This document shows positions 1 to 9,708 of a stretch of 64,000 bases of DNA, piece by piece (within the stretch, counting starts at the first letter, position 1; every line of letters begins with the position of its first letter). Below the pieces are notes generated by a model, which worked only from the letters and a program-made list of their open reading frames with translations, was not told the DNA's origin and searched no databases. Origin of the DNA: JBHYGK01 sp051859045 (lineage in GTDB: Bacteria > Pseudomonadota > Gammaproteobacteria > Xanthomonadales > Xanthomonadaceae); the NCBI GenBank assembly GCA_051859045.1, contig JBHYGK010000001.1, positions 124,001-188,000 on the forward strand, in the 5' to 3' direction. The position numbers and the translations under genes are program-made.

Positions 1-22
1 CCCATCGAAAGGATTCGCCACC

Positions 23-673
23 ATGCGCCTGCGCTCCCTCGCCACCGCCTCCCTGCTCGTGCTGTCCCTGTCGGGCTGCATCTCGCTGAAGGCCTATCCC
101 GATCCGACCTACCGCGAGGCCACGCTGGCCTCGCTGGGCCAGTTCCAGACCCGCCAGTCCGTGCGCCTGGAGGTGACCTTCGTGCGCAACGGTGGCCCCG
201 AGAACGTCGAGCGCGCGGCCACCCACGCGCGCACCGTGCTGGCCACGGCGCTGGCGTCCACCGGCGCGTTCCTCGTGGTCGAGGACGCCTCCGCGCCGCT
301 GCTGCGGGTGGAGGTCGACAACATCGCCGACATCGGCGCCGCGGCGGCCAAGGGCTTCGGCGCGGGCCTGACCTTCGGCCTCAACGGCACCGCGGTGGCC
401 GACGCCTACGCGGTCACCTTCACCTTCGGCGAGGGCGACGCGGCCACCACCCGGACCTTCCGCCACGTGCTGCACAGCACGGTGGGCCGCGAGGCTCCGC
501 CGGTCGAGGGCGTCGCCCCGGTCACGCCGGTCGACGGCTTCCGCATCGTCATCGAGGACGTGGTCTACAACTTCGCCGCCGCGCTGAAGGCCGACGGCCG
601 CATCAGCCGCGCCCCGCTGCATCCGCAGCGCGCGCGGCAGCTCGCCGCCGCCCGCGCCGCCGCGCGCGGCTGA
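23..673 (+). CDS. Hypothetical lipoprotein
   Basis: A 216-aa protein that starts with a lipoprotein signal peptide: basic MRLR, a hydrophobic stretch, then the lipobox LSGC with the lipid-modified Cys near residue 19. The mature part has no domain I can name with certainty. It shows alternating hydrophobic strands and an Ala-rich C-terminus, as in small envelope lipoproteins. An AAGG-type ribosome site lies about 10 bases before the ATG. The gene stands alone and is followed by a strong hairpin terminator. Role unknown; an outer-membrane or periplasmic anchor position is inferred from the lipobox only. Confidence 0.8.
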   Translation: MRLRSLATASLLVLSLSGCISLKAYPDPTYREATLASLGQFQTRQSVRLEVTFVRNGGPENVERAATHARTVLATALASTGAFLVVEDASAPLLRVEVDNIADIGAAAAKGFGAGLTFGLNGTAVADAYAVTFTFGEGDAATTRTFRHVLHSTVGREAPPVEGVAPVTPVDGFRIVIEDVVYNFAAALKADGRISRAPLHPQRARQLAAARAAARG

Positions 674-714
674 GGGCCGGGCACCCGGGCGCGCCCGGGC
701 CCGCGTCACGCCAG

Positions 715-750
715 CGACGGCCCGGGAGCGATCCCGGGCCGTCGTCGTTC
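715..750 (+). terminator. Intrinsic terminator after the first lipoprotein gene
   Basis: A perfect 12-bp stem (715-726 with 733-744), 6-base loop, followed by TCGTT. The palindrome CCCGGGCGCGCCCGGG (684-699) lies just before it. The T tract is short, as is common at this GC content. Confidence 0.6.
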
Positions 751-834
751 CCGGCCCCCGCGGATGACCATCGGCACGGGGCGCGCCGGCGCGCGGATGC
801 TGCACTCGGCGCGTCGTCCATCGGAAGGATCGCC

Positions 835-2124
835 ATGCTCGCCCGTGCCTTGAAGTGGCTGCTGCTCAGCCTCGTCGTGCTGGTCCTGCTGTACCTCGCG
901 GTGCTGGCCTATGCGCGCCTGACCACGCCCACGGCCGCGCAGCGCGAGGCCATCGCGGTGCTCGAGGCGCGCATCCCCGCGCGGGCGGGCGAGGGCGTGC
1001 CGCTGCTGCATTACGCGCGCCGCCTCGACGTGGCCGAGGCCGACATCGCCGCCGCCTTCGCGCGCGACGTCGCCGCGGCCCGCGCCGGGGGGGACCCTCC
1101 GCCGCCCGCCGCGTCGTTCGCGCCGCTGCCCGACCTGCTGCTGCGCTGCCGGGGCGCGGACTGCCTGACGCTGGTGCGCGCCGAACCGGCATTCGCCGAG
1201 GTCATCGCCGCGTGGGCGCCGGTGCGCGACCGGGTGGCCCGCGCGCTGGCGTCCGAATCGCTCGCCAGCGGCAACGAGGGCGGCCTGATCCCGCCGCTGC
1301 AGGTGCTGCGCGTGGGCGAGTCGGCGCATGCGCTGGCCTTCGTCGGCGGCGACCGGGCGGCCGCCATCGACGCCCTCTGCGTCGACCTCGGCCACGTCCG
1401 CCGGCACGCGGCCGCGTCGGCGACCAGCGTGGTCGCGGCGATGGTCTACGGCGACGGCTTCGCGAGGCGCGCCGAGCTGCTGGCGGCGATGCTGGCCGAG
1501 GCGCCGGACCTCGCGCTGCCGCCGTCCTGCACCGCGTTGGCAGCGCCGCCGGCCGCGCCGCTGGCGGCGCCGTTCTGCGACGCGATGGCGGGCGAGCTGG
1601 CGATCTTCCGCGAATTCCACGGCGTGGCGGCGCAGGCGCGCGCGCGACGCGAGGGCTTCGACCGCGCCGCCGAGGCGCTGTTCGAAGACCGGCAGGCGCG
1701 CGAGGGCTTCCTCGCCCAGCGCTACGCCGTCTTCTGCTCGCCCGCGGCCGAGGAGGCGCTGCGCGCGGACGAACCCGCTGGGCTGCCCGGGCCGGGCGAG
1801 GTCTACCGCCTGGTGGACCGCGTCGGCCTCTGGCTGGTCACGGAGCCCACGTTCGCGGTCGACGAGATCTACCTCGGCTACTTCAAGCGCGCCGCCGACC
1901 ACGTCGCGATGCAGCGGTTGCTCGCCGCGCGGCTGTTGCTGCACGGAATGGATCCCTCCCGGCCGATGGCCGAGCGCCTCGCCGCGCTGCCGGACTGGGT
2001 GCACTCGCCGACGCGACGCGTCGAGGCGACGCCCGATGGCGCCGCGCTCGGGTTGCCGTCGATGTCGCCCGACCACCCGCCGCTGCGGCTCGTGCTGCTG
2101 CCTCCCGACGCCGCGGCGCCTTGA
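835..2124 (+). CDS. Membrane-anchored hypothetical protein, paralogue A
   Basis: A 429-aa protein with one N-terminal membrane segment (about residues 8-27) and a large Ala/Arg-rich, probably periplasmic, domain with several paired Cys residues. It is a clear paralogue of the protein at 2901-4250: both start with a (M)xARALKxLLL membrane segment, share AxLTxP.xAQREA after it, and share a LLAARLLLxGxDP...LPxWVHSPTRRxEA block near the end. The 70 bases before each start codon are also similar, so the duplication included the leader region. I recognise no catalytic motif and no named family. Start chosen at the ATG preceded by GGAAGGA. Confidence 0.7.
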   Translation: MLARALKWLLLSLVVLVLLYLAVLAYARLTTPTAAQREAIAVLEARIPARAGEGVPLLHYARRLDVAEADIAAAFARDVAAARAGGDPPPPAASFAPLPDLLLRCRGADCLTLVRAEPAFAEVIAAWAPVRDRVARALASESLASGNEGGLIPPLQVLRVGESAHALAFVGGDRAAAIDALCVDLGHVRRHAAASATSVVAAMVYGDGFARRAELLAAMLAEAPDLALPPSCTALAAPPAAPLAAPFCDAMAGELAIFREFHGVAAQARARREGFDRAAEALFEDRQAREGFLAQRYAVFCSPAAEEALRADEPAGLPGPGEVYRLVDRVGLWLVTEPTFAVDEIYLGYFKRAADHVAMQRLLAARLLLHGMDPSRPMAERLAALPDWVHSPTRRVEATPDGAALGLPSMSPDHPPLRLVLLPPDAAAP

Positions 2125-2182
2125 GGCCGGCCGCGGCGCCTGTCACGAGCCCGTGTCCGGGGCGGCCCTAGGATGCCGCGCG

Positions 2183-2833
2183 ATGGACCGCCTGCCACTG
2201 TTCTCCGTGCTGATGCCGAGCTTCCAGCGCGCCGCGTTCGTCGAGCGTGCGGTGCACTCGGTGCGCGCGCAGACCTGCACCGACTGGGAGCTGCTGGTCG
2301 CCGACGACGGCTCCACCGACGACACCGCCGCGCGGCTAGTGGCGCTCGCGCGCGACGAACCGCGCCTGCGCTGGTGGCGGCATCCCAACCAGGGCCAGGC
2401 GCTCGCGCGCAATGGCCTGCTGGAGCACGCGCGCGGCCGCTGGATCACGTTCCTCGACAGCGATGACGCGCTGGCGCCCGGTCACCTCGCGCTGCGCGCC
2501 GAGGCGATCGCGCGCGCGACCGGGCTCGAGCTGATCCTCGCGCCGATGCAGGTGATCGGCGATGCGCACGTGCGCTGCCGGCACGGCGCGGAGGCGCCGG
2601 TGCACGTCGACGACTGCCTCGCGGTCGGCATGCTGTGCGTGCGCGCCGACCTGCTGCGCGCCGCCGGCGGCTTCCCGCGCAGCGCCTATGGCGAGGACGC
2701 CGAGCTCATCGACGCCCTGCTCGCGCGCTGCACCCGCCAAGTCCGCCTCGTCGAGCGCAGCTACCAGTACTTCCGCGACCACGGCGGCGGCCTGACCGCC
2801 CAGCGCGGGGCCGACCCCGGCCCCGGCGGGTGA
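2183..2833 (+). CDS. Glycosyltransferase family 2
   Basis: A 216-aa cytoplasmic GT-A fold glycosyltransferase. The N-terminus has the GT2 nucleotide-binding start (FSVLMPSFQRAAFVERAV), then the DDGSTDD motif (about residue 40) and the DxD-type FLDSDDAL motif (about residue 92) that binds the metal and the nucleotide sugar. The acceptor-side motif GEDAEL is near residue 170. At 216 aa it is near the minimal length of the family and has no membrane segment. The start at 2183 keeps the family N-terminus; the reading frame stays open much further upstream, but that part is a shadow of the previous gene. It lies between two copies of a duplicated gene, so it may be an insertion or share their (unknown) pathway. 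Sugar and acceptor cannot be read from the sequence. Confidence 0.85.
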   Translation: MDRLPLFSVLMPSFQRAAFVERAVHSVRAQTCTDWELLVADDGSTDDTAARLVALARDEPRLRWWRHPNQGQALARNGLLEHARGRWITFLDSDDALAPGHLALRAEAIARATGLELILAPMQVIGDAHVRCRHGAEAPVHVDDCLAVGMLCVRADLLRAAGGFPRSAYGEDAELIDALLARCTRQVRLVERSYQYFRDHGGGLTAQRGADPGPGG

Positions 2834-2900
2834 CCATCGGCACGGGGACCGTCGCCGCGAGGCTGTTGCACTCGCGGCGTCATCGACAGGAAGGATCGCC

Positions 2901-4250
2901 ATGGTCGCCCGCGCCCTGAAGACGCTGCTGCTGGTCGTGCTCGCCGTCGTGTTGCTGCTGGCGGCCGTGTTCACCTACGCCCGGCTCACCGCGCCCTCGC
3001 CGGCGCAGCGCGAGGCGATGGCGCTGCTCGAGGCGCGTGCGGTGCCGCCGGGCGACGAGGGCGCGGCGTGGCTGCGCTTCGCCCAGCGCCCGGACGTCCC
3101 GGACGCCGAGGTGCAGGTCACCGACGCCCGCGAGCGCGCCGCCTGGCGCGAGCGCGGCGTGGCGCGGCCGGAGTCCGGGCGCGAGCCGGTGCTCCCGGCG
3201 ACCCTGCTCGAGGCCTGCGGTGCCGCCTGCCTCGACGCACTGCGCGCGGCGCCCGAGCAGGTGGCCTCGCTCGCGGCGTGGGAGCCGGTCGCGGCGCGCC
3301 TGCGCCGGGGCCTCGCCCTGCCGAGCGTGGCGGCCTCGCCCGAGGACGCCGAGATGCCCAGCCTCGCCGCCGTCCGCGTGCTGGCCTGGCTCAACGCGCG
3401 CGACTTCATCGCCGGCGCGCGGGCCGAGGCCATCGAGGCCACCTGCACCGACATCGCCCAGCTGCGCCGCCATGCCCGCCAGCCGGGTGGCGTGGTCGAG
3501 CTGCTCGTGTTCGGCGGACTCGCCGAGCGCAGCGGCGAGCTGCTGGCGGCGATGCTGGCCGAGGCCCCCGGGCTGCCGCTGCCCGCGGCCTGCAGCGCGC
3601 TCGTGGCGCCGCCCACGGAGGCCGACACCGGCGCGTTCTGCGTGGCGATGGCCGGCGAGTACGCCCTCAACCGCGCGCTGGTGCGGCGAGGCTTCGACGC
3701 ATCGATCGCGCGCGCCGACGACCAGGCGCAGGCCACCGGAGATGACGCGCCGGCCACCGCGGCCCGCCACGCCAGCGTCCTGTTCGTCGACGAGGAGGCC
3801 CAGCTGGGCATGACGGCCGAGGCCTATGCCGTGCAGTGCGGCCCGCAGGCCGCCGAGGCCATCGCCGCGGACGACCCCGCGCGCCTGCCAAGCGCGCAGC
3901 CGCGGGTCCGCGTCGTCGACTGGGTGGGCCACTACATCAGCACGGTACTGGTGCAGATCGGCGCCCCGGCCTACGGCCAGTACGGCGTGCGCCACCTCGA
4001 CCTGCTCGCCCGCCAGCGCCTGCTGGCCGCCCGCCTGCTGCTGCAGGGCAGCGATCCCGCCGAGCCGCTGGCCGCGCGCATCGATGCGCTGCCGGCCTGG
4101 GTGCATTCGCCGACGCGCCGCATCGAGGCCGGCGACGATGGCGCGTCGCTGCGCGTCGCGCAGTTCGACGGCGAGGCGGTCGTGATGCCGATGCCGGTCG
4201 CCGCGCCGAGCGCGGAGGCCGCCGCCGCCGCGCCCGCCGCCACGCCATAA
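2901..4250 (+). CDS. Membrane-anchored hypothetical protein, paralogue B
   Basis: A 449-aa paralogue of the 835-2124 protein, with the same order: short basic start, one membrane segment (residues about 8-26), long Ala-rich domain with scattered Cys pairs, the LLAARLLLQGSDP helix and the ALPAWVHSPTRRIEA block. The C-terminus is a low-complexity Ala/Pro tail. The GGAAGGATCGCC leader before the ATG matches that of paralogue A. Nothing suggests enzymatic activity; an envelope role is inferred from the membrane anchor only. Confidence 0.7.
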   Translation: MVARALKTLLLVVLAVVLLLAAVFTYARLTAPSPAQREAMALLEARAVPPGDEGAAWLRFAQRPDVPDAEVQVTDARERAAWRERGVARPESGREPVLPATLLEACGAACLDALRAAPEQVASLAAWEPVAARLRRGLALPSVAASPEDAEMPSLAAVRVLAWLNARDFIAGARAEAIEATCTDIAQLRRHARQPGGVVELLVFGGLAERSGELLAAMLAEAPGLPLPAACSALVAPPTEADTGAFCVAMAGEYALNRALVRRGFDASIARADDQAQATGDDAPATAARHASVLFVDEEAQLGMTAEAYAVQCGPQAAEAIAADDPARLPSAQPRVRVVDWVGHYISTVLVQIGAPAYGQYGVRHLDLLARQRLLAARLLLQGSDPAEPLAARIDALPAWVHSPTRRIEAGDDGASLRVAQFDGEAVVMPMPVAAPSAEAAAAAPAATP

Positions 4251-4301
4251 TCGGTCCCACGCCGCGCGCCGCGCGGCCCGGGATGCCAAGGACGACGACC
4301 G

Positions 4302-5939
4302 ATGAAGCGCTGGCCGCTGCTGCTGACCCTGATGAGCCTGCCCGGCCTGGCGCTGCTCGGCGCCTGGGGCGCCGGGCGCTGGGAGGTGGCCCGCTGGGAC
4401 GCCGACCTGACCCTGCTCGACGTGCCGCCGGTGGAGGGCGACGGCGGCTTCGCCGACCTGCGCTACGCCTGGGCCGACCGCACTCCCGAGGCGCGGGCGG
4501 GGCGGCTGGCCGGCACCGTGCGCCGTGACACCCGCGCCGGCTACGCCAGTGACGACGACTGGGCCGACCTCGGCCTCGCCGACCCCTGGGACGAGGAGCG
4601 CGAGCGCGCGCTCGAGGCCTGCTTCGCACTCGAGGACGAGATCGCCTCCGCCGACTGCCTCGCGGCGCTCGAGGACGCGAAGGCGGGGGAGGGCGGCGGC
4701 GCGCCGGGCGCCGCCGCCGCGCCGCCGCCGGTGGCGGACGGCCGCCCGGTCGGCACCGTGTTCGGCCCGAAGCCCGACGGCCGCCAGCCCGGCGCCGCCG
4801 CCGACGCGCCTGCTGCCGGCGTGGAGAAGGCCGCGCGCGCGGCCGCCGCCGCCGACCTCGTCGACCTGCGCCCCTCGCCCGACGACACCCCCGGTCCCGC
4901 CGCGGCCTGCCCGCTGGCCGCCTGGGGCGAGCGCCTGCCCGACTGCCTGGCCGCGCTGGTCCCCGACGCCGCGCGCGCCTGGCGCGACCGCCACGCCCAC
5001 GCCCTCGCCGCCGCGCGCCGCGGCCTGGCCGCGCCGCACCGCCGCGACCCGCGCCCGCACGGCGGGCGCCAGCCGGACTGGCTCGCGCTGGGCCGGCTCG
5101 CGCGCACCGACGCCGCGCTGCGCTTCCTCGACGGCGACCAGGCCGGCGGCCTCGCCGAGGCCTGCACGCTGTCGCTGCAGTGGCGGCGCCAGCTGATAGA
5201 TCCCGGCGTCACCCGCGGCCGCCTCGACGGGATGCAGGAGGCCGACGCCTCCGCGCGCCTCGCGCTGGACATGCGCCTCGCCGCGCCGGCGCTGGTGCCG
5301 CCGGCGCACTGCGCCGAGGCCTTCGCGCTGCCCGACGCCGACGCGCGGCCGGGAGTGGCGTGCCTGGTGGTGCGCTCGCTCATCGAGGACCAGGTCCTCG
5401 CGCGCGACCTCACGCCCGGGCAGCGTGCCGAGCCCGACCGCCGGCGCTTCGCCGCCCGGCTGGCGCGCCCCTACTGCGCCGCGGACAGCGCGCTGGAACG
5501 CGAGATGCTGGCCGGCGCCCCGCTCGAGGCGCTGCCGCGCGATGCCGGGCTCGGCGTGCTGCCCCTGCTCGGCGCCCCGATGCTGGCGGGCGAAGCGGGC
5601 CAGTTCGTCCCGGACCCCGAGGTGCTGCGCGCGCTGCTCGACCTGCACGCGCAGCGCCGGGCCCTGCACGCCGCCTGGGCGCTCGCCGATGCCCGCGCCG
5701 CGGCCGCCGCCGGCGCGGAGGCCCCGGACGCCGACATCGCGGCGTGGCTGGCCGCGCGCGACCCCGGCGCCGGCGGCGCCCAGGCGCTGGGCCTGGGCAA
5801 GTCCGGCCAGTGGATCGAGGTGCCGGTCTGGGGGGCGCAGGCGTTCGAGGCGGACGCCCCGCTGCCGGGCGCGGTGTACCGGGTGCCACTGGCGCCGCCC
5901 GTGACCCCGGCGCCACCCCCCGCGCCCCCGGCCGGCTGA
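4302..5939 (+). CDS. Hypothetical exported or membrane-anchored protein
   Basis: A 545-aa protein with an N-terminal hydrophobic segment (residues about 5-24), then a variable Ala/Pro/Asp-rich region and a helical second half with several Cys residues. It follows paralogue B after 51 bases and has a similar build (one anchor, Ala-rich helical domain, similar helical pattern near the end), so it may be a distant member of the same set. No named domain recognised. The protein ends in a Pro-rich tail. Confidence 0.6.
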   Translation: MKRWPLLLTLMSLPGLALLGAWGAGRWEVARWDADLTLLDVPPVEGDGGFADLRYAWADRTPEARAGRLAGTVRRDTRAGYASDDDWADLGLADPWDEERERALEACFALEDEIASADCLAALEDAKAGEGGGAPGAAAAPPPVADGRPVGTVFGPKPDGRQPGAAADAPAAGVEKAARAAAAADLVDLRPSPDDTPGPAAACPLAAWGERLPDCLAALVPDAARAWRDRHAHALAAARRGLAAPHRRDPRPHGGRQPDWLALGRLARTDAALRFLDGDQAGGLAEACTLSLQWRRQLIDPGVTRGRLDGMQEADASARLALDMRLAAPALVPPAHCAEAFALPDADARPGVACLVVRSLIEDQVLARDLTPGQRAEPDRRRFAARLARPYCAADSALEREMLAGAPLEALPRDAGLGVLPLLGAPMLAGEAGQFVPDPEVLRALLDLHAQRRALHAAWALADARAAAAAGAEAPDADIAAWLAARDPGAGGAQALGLGKSGQWIEVPVWGAQAFEADAPLPGAVYRVPLAPPVTPAPPPAPPAG

Positions 5940-6040
5940 GGCCGGCGGCCTCCCGGCCAGGCCGCGGCTTCACCCGATGCGAACCAGTCCGGGATAACAT
6001 CCGTTCCCATCTTCGCTTCCTCCTCCCCCCGGAGCTCCCC

Positions 6041-7069
6041 ATGCGCCTCGCCCTCACGGCCCTCGCGGCCGCCGTCCTGCTCGCCGGCTGCGGCGAGCAG
6101 GCCCCGCCCGCCGACGCCGGCGCCGGCCCCACGCTGGTCGTCTACACCGCCCGCAACGAGCAGCTGGTGCGCCCGCTGTTCGAGCGCTACACCGCCGAGA
6201 CCGGCGTGCGGATCGAGTACATGACCGACAAGGAGGCGCCGCTGATGGAGCGCCTCGCCGCCGAGGGCGAGCGCAGCCCGGCCGACGTGCTGATCACCGT
6301 CGACGCGGGCAACCTCTGGCAGGCCGCCGAGCGCGGGCTGCTGCGCCCGCTGGCCTCGCCGGTGCTCGAGGCCGCCATCCCGGCGCACCTGCGCGACCCG
6401 CAGGGCCGCTGGTTCGGCCTGTCGGTGCGCGCGCGCACGATCGTCTACAACACCGACCGCGTGCCCGCCGAGGACGCGCCGGCCACCTACGCCGAGCTCG
6501 GCACGCCCGAGTGGCAGGGCCGGCTGTGCCTGCGCAGCGCCAACAAGGTCTACAACCAGAGCCTGGTGGCGATGACCATCGCCGCCGAGGGCGAGGCCGC
6601 CGCCGACGCGCTGGTGCGCTCGTGGGTGGGCAACCTGGCCGCGCCGCCCTTCGCCTCCGACGACGAGGTGATCCAGGCCGTGGCCGCCGGCCGCTGCGAC
6701 GCCGGCATCGTCAACACCTACTACTTCGGCCGCCTCACGCGCGACACCCCGGGCCTGCCGGTGGCGCTCGCCTGGCCCGACCAGGGCGAGGGCCAGCGCG
6801 GCGTGCACGTCAACGTGTCCGGCGCCGGCGTCACCACCCACGCCCCGCACCCGGCCGAGGCCCAGGCCTTCATCGAGTGGCTGGCGCAGAGCACCGCGCA
6901 GATGATGTTCGCCGCCGAGAACCTCGAGTACCCGGCCAACCCCGCGATCCCCGCGGTGTCGACCGTGCGCGACTGGGGCACGTTCCGCGCCGACACCGGC
7001 GAGATCACCCGCGCCGGCGAGCTGCAGGCCGACGCGGTGCGCCTGATGGATGCGGCCGGCTATCGCTGA
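6041..7069 (+). CDS. fbpA: Ferric iron ABC transporter, substrate-binding lipoprotein (FbpA-like)
   Basis: A 342-aa periplasmic binding protein with a lipoprotein signal (lipobox LAGC, Cys about 17), so it is membrane-tethered. The mature part begins LVVYTARNEQLV, the usual opening of the Fe(3+)-binding FbpA/FutA/AfuA group. A pair of tyrosines in NTYYFGRL (about residues 227-228) matches the iron-coordinating YY motif of that group. It overlaps the permease gene by 20 bases, giving one binding protein-permease-ATPase operon. Start chosen at the ATG that gives the signal peptide; GGAG lies just upstream. The ligand is inferred from the family; some close relatives bind other oxyanions. Confidence 0.85.
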   Translation: MRLALTALAAAVLLAGCGEQAPPADAGAGPTLVVYTARNEQLVRPLFERYTAETGVRIEYMTDKEAPLMERLAAEGERSPADVLITVDAGNLWQAAERGLLRPLASPVLEAAIPAHLRDPQGRWFGLSVRARTIVYNTDRVPAEDAPATYAELGTPEWQGRLCLRSANKVYNQSLVAMTIAAEGEAAADALVRSWVGNLAAPPFASDDEVIQAVAAGRCDAGIVNTYYFGRLTRDTPGLPVALAWPDQGEGQRGVHVNVSGAGVTTHAPHPAEAQAFIEWLAQSTAQMMFAAENLEYPANPAIPAVSTVRDWGTFRADTGEITRAGELQADAVRLMDAAGYR

Positions 7070-8652
7070 GGCCCGCCACCGCCCGGGGCCCTGGACGCTG
7101 CTGGCGCTCGCGCTCGCCCTGCCGAGCCTGCTGCCGCTGGCGTCCACGGCCCTGGCGCTGCTGCGTCCCGACCCGGAGCTGATCGGGCACCTGTGGCGGC
7201 ACGTGCTGCCGCGCGCGGCGTCCAACGCCGGCGTGCTGATGCTGCTGGTCGGCGCCGGCACCGCGCTGCTGGGCACCGCGCTCGCCGCGCTGGTGGCGCT
7301 GTGCGAGTTCCCCGGGCGGCGCGTGTTCCGCTGGGCGCTGGTGCTGCCGCTGGCGATGCCGGGCTACGTGGCCGCGATCGCCTTCATCAGCCTGTTCGAC
7401 TGGAGCGGCCCGGTGGCCGGCGCGCTGCGCGCGCTGGGCCTGGCGGGCTGGCCGGAGTTCCGCGCGCTGCCGGGCCTGGCGCTGGTGCTGGTGCTGGTGC
7501 TGTACCCGTACGTCTACCTGGTGGCGCGCGAGGCCTTCGCCAGCCAGGGCGCGCGCGCGCTCGAGGCCGCGCGCTCGCTGGGCCACGGCCCCTGGGCCGC
7601 GTTCCGGCGCGCCAGCCTGCCGCTGGCGCGGCCGTGGATCGCCGGCGGCGTGCTGCTGGTGCTGATGGAGGTGCTGGCCGACTTCGGCACCGCGGCGGCC
7701 TTCAACGTCGAGACCTTCGCCACCGCGATCTACCGCGCGTGGTTCGCGCTGTTCTCGGCCGACACCGCGCTGCAGCTGGCCGCGGTGCTGCTGGCGCTGG
7801 TGCTGGCGCTGGTGGTGCTGGAGGCGCGCTCGCGGCGCGCGGCCTCGTTCGCCGACGCGGGCGCAGGCGCCGGCGCGGCCCCCGCGCGCATCGCGCTGGG
7901 CCCGCGCGCGCGCTGGGCCGCGTTCGCGCTGTGCGCCGGCACGCTGGCGCTGGCCGTGGGCCTGCCGCTGGGCCGGCTGCTGTGGTTCGCGCTGCAGCAC
8001 CTGGGCGACATCGACGCGCGCTTCGGCCGCGTGCTGCTCAACGCGCTGGGCCTGGCCGGCATGGCCGCCGCGCTGACGATGCTCGCGGCGCTGGTGCTGG
8101 CGCTGGCCGCGCGCGAGCACCCGGGCCGGCTCACCACGGCCGCGGTGCGCCTGGCCACGCTGGGCTACGGCCTGCCGGGCGCGCTGCTGGCGATCGGTCT
8201 GTACGTGCCGGTGGCGCGCGCGTCCACCTGGCTGGCGGTGGAGCACGGCATCGACCTCGGCCTGCAGGGCGGCCTCGTGCTGCTGCTGGTGGCCTACGGC
8301 GTGCGCTTCACCGCGGTGGCCCACGTGCCGGTGGCCAGCGCGCTGCTGCGGGTGAAGCCCAGCCTGCTCGAGGCCGCGGCCTCGCTGGGCGTGGGCGCGC
8401 TGGGCCGCGCGCGGCGGGTGGCCTGGCCGCTGCTGCGCGGCGGGCTGGCGACCGGGGCGCTGCTGGTGTTCGTCGACGTGATGAAGGAGATGCCGATCAC
8501 CCTGATGATGCGGCCCTTCGGCTGGGACACGCTGGCCACGCGGGTGTTCGAATTCACCAACGAGGGCGACTGGCGGCGCGCGGCGCTGCCGGCGCTGGCG
8601 ATCGTGCTGGCCGGCCTGGTGCCGGTGCTGGCGCTGACCGGGAGGCGACGCG

Positions 8653-8663
<11 letters not shown>
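7050..8663 (+). CDS. fbpB: Ferric iron ABC transporter permease (FbpB-like, two fused permease domains)
   Basis: A 537-aa inner-membrane protein with about 12 membrane segments in two homologous halves, as in FbpB/CysW-type duplicated permeases. Each half carries an EAA-type cytoplasmic loop for contact with the ATPase: EAARSLGHGPWAAFRRASLP in the first half and EAAASLGVGALGRARRVAWP in the second. The start lies inside the end of the binding-protein gene and the stop lies inside the start of the ATPase gene, so translation is probably coupled. Confidence 0.9.
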
Positions 8664-9687
<1,024 letters not shown>

Positions 9688-9708
9688 GGGCGCCGCCCAC
9701 GGCGAGGC

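Noticed and set aside
5960..6030. Fur box before the ferric transporter operon
   Set aside because: GATAACATCCGTTCCCATC has only partial fit to the 19-bp Fur consensus; too weak to annotate.
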